64,000 bases of DNA from Pontederia crassipes (taxonomy: Eukaryota; Streptophyta; Magnoliopsida; Commelinales; Pontederiaceae), in contig JAUKPH010000018.1 in NCBI GenBank assembly GCA_030549335.1, forward strand, positions 6,510,001 through 6,574,000, written 5' to 3'. Position numbers and translations under genes: made by a program. The notes below the pieces were generated by a model. That model was not told the DNA's origin. It did not search any database and worked only from the letters and a program-made list of their open reading frames with translations. Every line of letters starts with the position of its first letter. The first letter of the stretch is position 1. Positions 60,629 through 64,000 of this stretch are shown here, piece by piece.

Positions 60629-63600
60629 ATCAAAGATAACGCTCTTAGGGATTAGAGTCTTAGAGTTAGGTTCAAAGCTATAAGTTATAGATACTTATTA
60701 CAACCTTTGGGTGTCCTAAGAGGTGATAGATCTTTAGAACTTTAACTCTATTTCAAACCAAAGTTGAACCGTTACAATCAAAGATAACGCTCTTAGGGAT
60801 TAGAGTCTTAGAGTTAGGTTCAAAGCTATAAGTTATAGATACTTATTACAACCTTTGGGTGTCTTAAGAGGTGATAGATCTTTAGAACTTTAACTCTATT
60901 TCAAACCGAAGTTGAACCTTTACAATCAAAGATAACGCTCTTAGGGATTAGAGTCTTAGAGTTAGGTTCAAAGCTATAAGTTATAGATACTTATTACAAC
61001 CTTTGGGTGTCCTAAGAGGTGATAGATCTTTAGAACTTTAACTCTATTTCAAACCGAAGTTGAACCGTTACAATCAAAGATAACGCTCTTGGGGATTAGA
61101 GTCTTAGAGTTAGGTTCAAAGCTATAAGTTATAGATACTTATGACAACCTTTGGGAGTCCAAAGAGGTGATAGATCTTTAGAACTTTAACTCTTTTTCAA
61201 ACCGAAGTTGAACCGTTACAATCAAATATAACGCTCTTAGGGATTAGAGTCTTAGAGTTAGGTTCAAAGCTATAAGTTATAGATACTAATTACAACCTTT
61301 GGGTGTCCTAAGAGGTGATAGATCTTTAGAACTTTAACTCTATTTCAAACCAAAGTTGAACCGTTACAATCAAAGATAACGCTCTTGGGGATTAGAGTCT
61401 TAGAGTTAGGTTCAAAGCTATAAGTTATTGATACTTATGACAACCTTTGGGTGTCCTAAGAGGTGATAGATCTTTAGAACTTTAATTCTATTTCAAACCG
61501 AAGTTGAACCGTTACAATCAAAGATAACGCTCTTGGGGATTAGAGTCTTAGAGTTAGGTTCAAAGCTATAAGTTATAGATACTTATTACAACCTTTGGGT
61601 GTCCTAAGAGGTGATAGATCTTTAGAACTTTTAACTCTATTTCAAACCGAAGTTGAACCGTTACAATCAAAGATAACGCTCTTAGGGATTAGAGTCTTAG
61701 AGTTAGGGTCAAATCTATAAGATATAGATACTTATGACAACCTTTGGGTGTCCTAAGAGGTGATAGATCTTTAGAACTTTAACTCTTTTTCAAACAGAAG
61801 TTGCACCGTTACAATCAAAGATAACGCTCTTAGGGATTAGAGTCTTAGAGTTAGGTTCAAAGCTATAAGTTATAGATACTTATTACAACCTTTGGGTGTC
61901 CTAAGAGGTGATAGATCTTTAGAACTTTAACTCTATTTCAAACCAAAGTTGAACCGTTACAATCAAAGATAACGCTCTTAGGGATTAGAGTCTTAGAGTT
62001 AGGTTCAAAGCTATAAGTTATAGATACTTATTACAACCTTTGGGTGTCTTAAGAGGTGATAGATCTTTAGAACTTTAACTCTATTTCAAACCGAAGTTGA
62101 ACCGTTACAATCAAAGATAACGCTCTTAGGGATTAGAGTCTTAGAGTTAGGTTCAAAGCTATAAGTTATAGATACTTATTACAACCTTTGGGTGTCCTAA
62201 GAGGTGATAGATCTTTAGAACTTTAACTCTATTTCAAACCGAAGTTGAACCGTTACAATCAAAGATAACACTCTTGGGGATTAGAGTCTTAGAGTTAGGT
62301 TCAAAGCTATAAGTTATAGATACTTATGACAACCTTTGGGAGTCCAAAGAGGTGATAGATCTTTAGAACTTTAACTCTTTTTCAAACCGAAGTTGAACCG
62401 TTACAATCAAATATAACGCTCTTAGGGATTAGAGTCTTAGAGTTAGGTTCAAAGCTATAAGTTATAGATACTAATTACAACCTTTGGGTGTCCTAAGAGG
62501 TGATAGATCTTTAGAACTTTAACTCTATTTCAAACCAAAGTTGAACCGTTACAATCAAAGATAACGCTCTTGGGGATTAGAGTCTTAGAGTTAGGTTCAA
62601 AGCTATAAGTTATAGATACTTATGACAACCTTTGGGTGTCCTAAGAGGTGATAGATCTTTAGAACTTTAATTCTATTTCAAACGAAGTTGAACCGTTACA
62701 ATCAAAGATAACGCTCTTGGGGATTAGAGTCTTAGAGTTAGGTTCAAAGCTATAAGTTATAGATACTTATGACAACCTTTGGGTGTCCTAAGAGGTGATA
62801 GATCTTTAGAACTTTAACTCTATTTCAAACCGAAGTTGAACCGTTACAATCAAAGATAACGCTCTTAGGGATTAGAGTCTTAGAGTTAGGTTCAAAGCTA
62901 TAAGTTATAGATACTTATGACAACCTTTGGGAGTCCAAAGAGGTGATAGATCTTTAGAACTTTAACTCTATGTCAAACCGAAGTTGAACCGTTACAATCA
63001 AAGATAACGCTCTTGGGGATTAGAGTCTTAGAGTTAGGTTCAAAGCTATAAGTTATAGAAACTTATTACAACCTTTGGGTGTCCTAAGAGGTGATAGATC
63101 TTTAGAACATTAACTCTATTTCAAACCGAAGTTGAACCGTTACAATCGAAGATAACGCTCTTGGGGATTAGAGTCTTAGAGTTAGGTTCAAAGCTATAAG
63201 TTATAGATACTTATGACAACCTTTGGGTGTCCTAAGAGGTGATAGATCTTTAGAACTTTAATTCTATTTCAAACCGAAGTTGAACCGTTACAATCAAAGA
63301 TAACGCTCTTGGGGATTAGAGTCTTAGAGTTAGGTTCAAAGCTATAAGTTATAGATACTTATTACAACCTTTGGGTGTCTTAAGAGGTGATAGATCTTTA
63401 GAACTTTAACTCTATTCAAACCGAAGTTGAACCGTTACAATCAAAGATAAAGGCTCTTGGGGATTAGAGTCTTTGAGTTAGGTTCAAAGCTATAAGTTAT
63501 AGATACTTATCACAACCTTTGGGTGAACTAAGAGGTGATAGATCTTTAGAACTTTAACTCCATTTCAAACCGAAGTTGAACCGTTACAATCAAAGATAAC

Positions 63601-64000
63601 GCTCTTGGGGATTAGAGTCTTAGAGTTAGGTTCAAAGCTATAAGTTATAGAAACTTATTACAACCTTTGGGTGTCCTAAGAGGTGATAGATCTTTAGAAC
63701 TTTAACTCTATTTCAAACCGAAGTTGAACGTTACAATCAAAGATAACGCTCTTAGGGATTAGAGTCTTAGAGTTAGGTTCAAAGCTATAAGTTATAGATA
63801 CTTATTACAACCTTTGGGTGTCTTAAGAGGTGATAGATCTTTAGAACTTTAACTCTATTTCAAACCGAAGTTGAACCGTTACAATCAAAGATAACGCTCT
63901 TAGGGATTAGAGTCTTAGAGTTAGGTTCAAAGCTATAAGTTATAGATACTTATTACAACCTTTAGGTGTCCTAAGAGGTGATAGATCTTTAGAACTTTAA
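60629..64000 (+). repeat. long repeat, copy 2 of a 6,954-bp offset pair, cut by the window end
   Basis: Copy of 53675-57046, including an 8-mer pair at 61073-62257 and 62258-62701. Private changes are GAACCTTTAC near 60916, TTATTGATAC near 61427, AGGGTCAAATC and AAGATATAG near 61707-61723, ATAACACTC near 62267, TTCAAACGAAG (1-bp loss) near 62682 and CTATGTC near 62969. The match is still intact at base 64000, so the duplication is longer than seen here. Confidence 0.88.
62997..63883 (+). repeat. six-monomer GAACGTTAC cassette, copy 6
   Basis: Same cassette, 6,953 bp after copy 3. It has two small indels that cancel in length: one T lost in CTCTATTCAAACC near 63414 and one base gained in GATAAAGGCTC near 63448. 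Confidence 0.9.

Larger units (their letters stand above)
1..64000 (+). repeat. 148-bp satellite DNA array, about 432 head-to-tail monomers
   Basis: The entire window is a tandem array of one monomer family with a modal length of 148 bp. Most monomers are exactly 148 bp; 147 bp is the commonest alternative, and 143, 145, 146 and 149 bp also occur. All copies lie on the same strand with no inversion, spacer or inserted element that I can see. Neighbouring monomers differ at a few positions drawn from a recurring set of variants. Stops occur in all frames and the frame rotates by one base per monomer, so no coding region is supported. The most likely role is centromeric or pericentromeric heterochromatin in a plant-like genome. 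That is inferred from monomer length, purity and higher-order organisation, not from a sequence match. A subtelomeric or knob satellite is the main alternative. Confidence 0.98.

Noticed and set aside
1-64000. Short open reading frames on both strands
   Set aside because: The monomer has stops in every frame on both strands and 148 is not divisible by 3, so any open stretch is a repeat by-product. There is no start context, codon bias or protein similarity to support a gene.
1-64000. CRISPR array
   Set aside because: The periodicity is regular, but the repeat covers the whole 148 bp with no unique spacers and there are no cas genes. It is a satellite.
1-64000. Tandem 5S rDNA or tRNA gene cluster
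   Set aside because: The monomer has no recognisable 5S internal control region, tRNA cloverleaf or T-run terminator after the B-box-like motif; runs of five T (CTCTTTTTC) occur only in some variants.

Overview
The whole 64-kb window is one uninterrupted head-to-tail satellite DNA array. The monomer is about 148 bp (52 of 148 consensus bases are G or C, about 35%). In the phase that starts with ATCAAAG, base 1 of the window is base 1 of a monomer, and about 432 monomers follow, all in the same orientation. I see no protein-coding gene, tRNA, rRNA, transposon, CRISPR array, inversion or unique-sequence island. Stops fall in every frame, and 148 is not a multiple of 3, so the reading frame rotates from monomer to monomer. 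Open frames here are by-products of the repeat.

The array is eukaryotic. The near-nucleosomal monomer, layered higher-order repeats and pure tandem structure are typical of a plant (peri)centromeric satellite. From memory of monomer lengths only, and not of a sequence match, 148 bp would suit oaks or other Fagaceae; 147 bp (strawberry) and about 145 bp (poplar) satellites are also close. Species assignment is therefore weak, and centromere identity is an inference.

Layout. 1-4879: mosaic monomers, then two 10-monomer units (1923-3402, 3403-4879) with a 3-monomer subrepeat inside. 4880-9909: the most irregular part, including a rearranged copy of the left edge. 9910-14644: a roughly 2.96-kb offset duplication with a 592-bp four-monomer duplication and two hybrid monomers that mark exchange points. 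14645-20560: the clearest higher-order repeat, four copies of a 1,479-bp 10-mer, with copies 2 and 4 sharing private changes. 20561-25591: a 5-mer doublet (740 bp twice) and mosaic. 25592-40076: a roughly 20-mer block, then a 5.76-kb (39-monomer) tandem duplication. 40077-48940: reused blocks at offsets 3,690 and 8,272 bp, with recurring 143-bp deletion monomers. 48941-64000: nested 18-mer, 8-mer, 12-mer and 6-mer cassette repeats, and a block of at least 3.4 kb repeated 6,954 bp downstream that runs off the right edge.

In effect the window is a record of unequal exchange. A limited set of monomer variants, each marked by a few diagnostic substitutions, has been copied in runs of 3 to 39 monomers. 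Breakpoints are sometimes visible as hybrid monomers. Function, if any, lies in chromatin: nucleosome-length phasing, a conserved 13-bp dyad (CTATAAGTTATAG) in most monomers and a nearly invariant block around AGATCT. I found no CENP-B box.
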